Origin: Plantago elongata | Lineage: Eukaryota > Streptophyta > Magnoliopsida > Lamiales > Plantaginaceae | Direction: 5' to 3' | NCBI GenBank assembly: GCA_036897095.1 | Contig: JAYMSP010001282.1 | Coordinates: 1-33,886 of the forward strand | Length of the DNA stretch: 33,886 bases | Part shown: piece after piece, positions 30,710 through 33,886 of the stretch | Position numbering within the stretch: position 1 is the stretch's first letter | How the letters are laid out: every line of letters begins with the position of its first letter | Position numbers and translations under genes: made by a program | Notes under the pieces: model-generated | Told to the model about the DNA's origin: nothing | Databases searched by the model: none | What the model saw: only the letters and a program-made list of their open reading frames with translations

Positions 30710-31874
30710 TTCGCTCTCAAACTGTGTACGTTTGCCTCTTCAGTGTTTCGAAATTAAGCGAGGGAAAGTTAGGTGAATGGTTTAGCTAGCTTTATAAGAC
30801 CATTGATTCGGCGTTGTGTGTTTTATTTTTTATTTATTAATTATATTAGTATTGAATAGATGTGACTACTCCATTCGAACACCATCATTTTCCTTTTCGT
30901 TGTCATCTTACATTCACAAAATTTGAATTCGAACTTGAAACCCTTATTACTTGGAGCAATAATTATGGTAGTTGACGTGTGATTCGAAGAGGGAAAATGT
31001 AGATTTTTATATGGTGCAATTGGTATAGGGCTTCAAGTTGACTTCAGAAAATGTGAATTTTACACTTCTGATATTCTAATCAATCATTTTAACTCTACTA
31101 TTTTCAAAGAAATAGACTAGCAACGATGAATTAAGGAAACTCCATGTTAAAAGAGTTTGGCCTCTTGCACTAGACACCCCCAATGGATGGAGTATGATCA
31201 TCCACAATGAGGAAATGTGGTTGAAATTTAAGTTTTGAAAAATTAAATTAAAAATAATTAAATTTATACTTAGATTTTTAGTTCTATACCAATTAATCAA
31301 GCAATGATGCATGTTATGCACTACTCTATATGGCACAAAACCATGAAACACATATGTGTGCATGCATGTCATCACACATTAACATGAAACACGATACAAA
31401 ACCTCCAATCCTACTCAACTGACCATAATTTATGCGTTCGGGTTAATGCTTAAGTTATCACTGGGATCCCGATATCATTTGAAGTGAACAATATATAAGC
31501 AAAATCAAATGGCCACGGGGAAGGAGGTACCAAAAGCAAAAATATCACAAAGTACGTATTTCGAATTTTACCCCTCAGTTACACGTCAATGGGTAATAGT
31601 CTTTTCAGTGCATGATCATGGAAAACATTGTAAGTTGTAACTTGAGATATCAAACTCAACGTTGTCAATACATTGTCAAACAACACGAACAATCTAGCAA
31701 GCACCGGACACAACTCTTGTACAAGTGAAACATACAAGCAACTTTTTTATATCTCAGTCAGTAACATTTAAAAATATACTAAAACACATCCAAATGGCAC
31801 GAGCACAAGACTTCACTTATTATGTACAGGTGGACAGCGCAAATGGTGATTGATGTCAGAAATTATTGATAGCT
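30710..31874. other. Intergenic region
   Basis: Promoter side of the small minus-strand gene, then AT-rich DNA, then the 3' flank of FBL15. The open frame at 31076-31375 has no recognisable domain. Nothing else was seen. Confidence 0.5.
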
Positions 31875-33886
31875 TCACAAGGCTACAGAACTGTTAAAGA
31901 CACGCTTCAAGCTGGGGCATGACATACGGAGTGACGCCATATTCAGCTGAGATATCTGTGAATCAGGAAATTAAGATTACATATTGTTAAAATATGATGA
32001 GAAACTATAGGGTAAATAAAGGACGGCCCAAAACAGTGGGAAAATAAGTCAAACTGCATCATAACATCATATAATTGCTCTTACTTTGAGGCAGAACCGG
32101 ACATCGAGCGTCTCCAGCATGCTGCATTGCAGTATGGCAGCTTCGATAGCTTCCTCATCAATATTGCAAGACTGGTATATACAAACATTCACAGAAGCAG
32201 CACAAAGGCCAAGTTACATTATTACATCAAATAAGTGGGGGACAGGCACAGATTCAGCAATGGATATGACAGGAGTGAAAATTGGACAGTAAAAGTTATC
32301 AGTGCACACGTAGTACTGGTGTAATTGATACATCTGACATATTAGATGGAAAATAAGAAACATATGTGTTTTTTCAATACAAAAATTATAGTATCATCCA
32401 GTTGTAACAATGAGAAAACTGACACAGCACCAAAAATGTAAGTCTATATAAAAGGGAAGTTTAATGCCAGAATATTTATTTCACAATTTAGCATTTAGTA
32501 TTTGACCTTTGGATGACAACGAAGTGCAACTCAGTTGGTAAGTCGCTTCCCCTCCAACCAACAGGTCGGGGGTTCGAGTCACCTTGGCCGTTTCAAAAAA
32601 AAAGTATTGACCTTTGGCAAAATGGTATTGTTCCTATCCATCAGTTTTAGTTCATCTTCTTCGTCCTGTCTGGAATTGTAGTAAATCCCACCCCTTGATC
32701 TCAACCCCTGTCCTAGAGGAAATGCCTCATTTCTTACTTTGTTGTCCCCGTGAAAATGTTCATTTCAATTTGTGGTCAATTGTATCCCCACTTCATTTGA
32801 CTAGTACCCTTATGTACAACTTAACAATACCCCACTTAGAATTTTATGCATTTGATAATACTTGTAGAGCGAAATAAAGAGTGTTTTCTAAAGATGGAGA
32901 GAGTACTCAGACTCCATGACTATTTATTATGGGAACATAATAACCCACAAAGGATCCCATTATAGTATTTGTTAACTTTCATGCTAGAATTCATCTGCTA
33001 AACAGCAGTGAACTGTTCATGTTCATCTGGGCACATGCTACTTAATAAGATATTCACTTTCGGCATTATCGTTTTTTCAATGCAATAGGTTGACCAACTA
33101 TAGTCTTTCAATACAAAATTCCAAACTCTAGTCAGCTGCAAGTTCTAACTCAACAAACTACTTAAATAAGTTTACATAAAATATTTTGGGCAAACAGTGT
33201 GACAAGTCACAAAACGGCTGGCTGTAAAATAAAGCTAATCAAAAGTACCTGAAGAAAAAGGCTAGTCAACTTTGGACAGTGGAGCTTCAAAATTTCCAAG
33301 GAGACACAGTTGCTGGAAAAAAAAAGACAGACCATAATCAGCGGAAGCACAATTGCACATGGAAACATTTTACGTAACAGTATTCAGCATACCTCAAGTT
33401 AAGAAACAACAGATTGCAACATGATATATCAACTTCCTTCAAGTTTGAAGACAAGGAAAGGTTTAATGACGATAGATGGAAACATCTAGCTGCAGGAGGA
33501 ATAACCACCTTCTTGATATTTGGACAACCAACACAGTTTAGGTTCTGCAGTAACCTGTTGGCTTGTTCCATAGGCAAGGGCATATTCGTATCCAAAGAAG
33601 AAACATTTGGGCCATAAAATGTGATTATTTCAGAGCGAGAACTCCAATCCAAGTCGTGCATATTCACACAACCATTCAAACTGACATGGGTTAAATGCAT
33701 ACAGCCAGCAAGTAAGTCCTCAATTGCCGCCTGGCAGAGTGTCCCATAGGACAGATCCAGCTCACAGAGAGCTGGAAGAGCACCACTTTTGTATAGAGGC
33801 TCTAAGGATGCATTGCTAAGATACTTACAAGCTTGCAATTTTAGAACCTGAAATATTCAAATTAAATGAATAAAATAAAACAGGGG
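31875..33886 (-). CDS. FBL15: F-box/LRR-repeat protein 15 (SLOMO), C-terminal exons, 5' part outside the window
   Basis: Four 3' exons join in phase: 33393-33847, 33249-33312, 32085-32171 and 31875-31955 (TGA). Translation begins VLKLQACKYLSNASLEPLYK and runs through LPALCELDLSYGTLCQAAIE, THVSLNGCVNMHDLDWSS, ANRLLQNLNCVGCPN, VIPPAARCFHLSSLNLSLSS, NCVSLEILKLHCP and LTSLFLQ. It ends CPSLKRVFNSSVAL. These strongly match the end of remembered Arabidopsis FBL15/SLOW MOTION, an SCF ubiquitin-ligase F-box protein that affects auxin levels and leaf initiation. The F-box and the first LRRs would lie right of the window. No lesion is seen. The 1,077-bp intron between 32172 and 33248 carries a short SINE. 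The C-terminal half is the most conserved part of the family, so the name is secure. Confidence 0.88.
32498..32617 (+). mobile_element. Short tRNA-derived SINE with target-site duplication
   Basis: The body is about 32513-32603. It contains an A-box-like CAACTCAGTTGGTAAGTCGC, a B-box GGTTCGAGTC at about 32571-32580, and ends in nine A residues. It is flanked by near-identical GTATTTGACCTTTGG (32498-32512) and GTATTGACCTTTGG (32604-32617), a typical target-site duplication. It is about 90 bp and inserted antisense in an intron of FBL15. The near-perfect duplication and A tail suggest a fairly recent insertion. It is not a working tRNA gene, since no cloverleaf 3' half is present. Confidence 0.8.

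Noticed and set aside
31076-31375. Minus-strand 99-residue open frame
   Set aside because: AT-rich, no domain, no splice partners; likely chance.
32520-32592. Possible tRNA gene
   Set aside because: A- and B-box motifs are present, but acceptor and anticodon stems do not form, and the A tail with target-site duplication identifies a SINE.

Overview
The window looks like nuclear DNA of a flowering plant, probably a eudicot. It is AT-rich, its genes are split by GT-AG introns, and the recognisable products are plant or plastid proteins: a chloroplast copper ATPase, a YGGT/YlmG plastid protein, the F-box protein SLOMO/FBL15, and plant RAD7-like leucine-rich-repeat proteins. Exon joins were made by eye from splice consensus, reading phase and remembered Arabidopsis homologues. 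No database search was possible.

Layout. (1) 267-1858, minus: the 5' part of a PAA2/HMA8 chloroplast Cu+-ATPase copy carrying a nonsense codon and an 11-bp frameshifting duplication. (2) 1859-4281: AT-rich, no supported gene. (3) 4282-6738, plus: YLMG2-like YGGT protein, three exons. (4) 7314-7649, plus: small hydrophobic protein. (5) About 7.78-24.02 kb, minus: four tandem paralogues of a six-exon, LRR (RNI-like) gene related to Arabidopsis At2g06040 and yeast RAD7. From left to right they are A (collapsed, exon 1 only, with a greatly amplified in-gene minisatellite), B (decaying, several lesions), C (intact, short N-terminal region) and D (intact, long N-terminal region). (6) 24.79-25.57 kb: three-unit noncoding tandem repeat bearing E2F-type TTTCCCGC motifs. 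(7) 26414-28825, plus: seven-exon protein with a plastid and possibly twin-arginine lumen-targeting N-terminus. (8) 29954-30709, minus: two-exon small protein with a C-terminal hydrophobic segment. (9) 31875-33886, minus: last four exons of FBL15/SLOMO, with a short tRNA-derived SINE in an intron.

The main story is the RAD7-like array. All four copies share 5' leader sequence, exon phases and 3' flank, but they are at different stages of decay. A 3'-end relic of the neighbouring small membrane-protein gene at 19.2 kb, beside copy D, shows that the duplicated block once reached past the array. The other genes are ordinary single-copy-type housekeeping or plastid genes, and I see no operon-like linkage between them.
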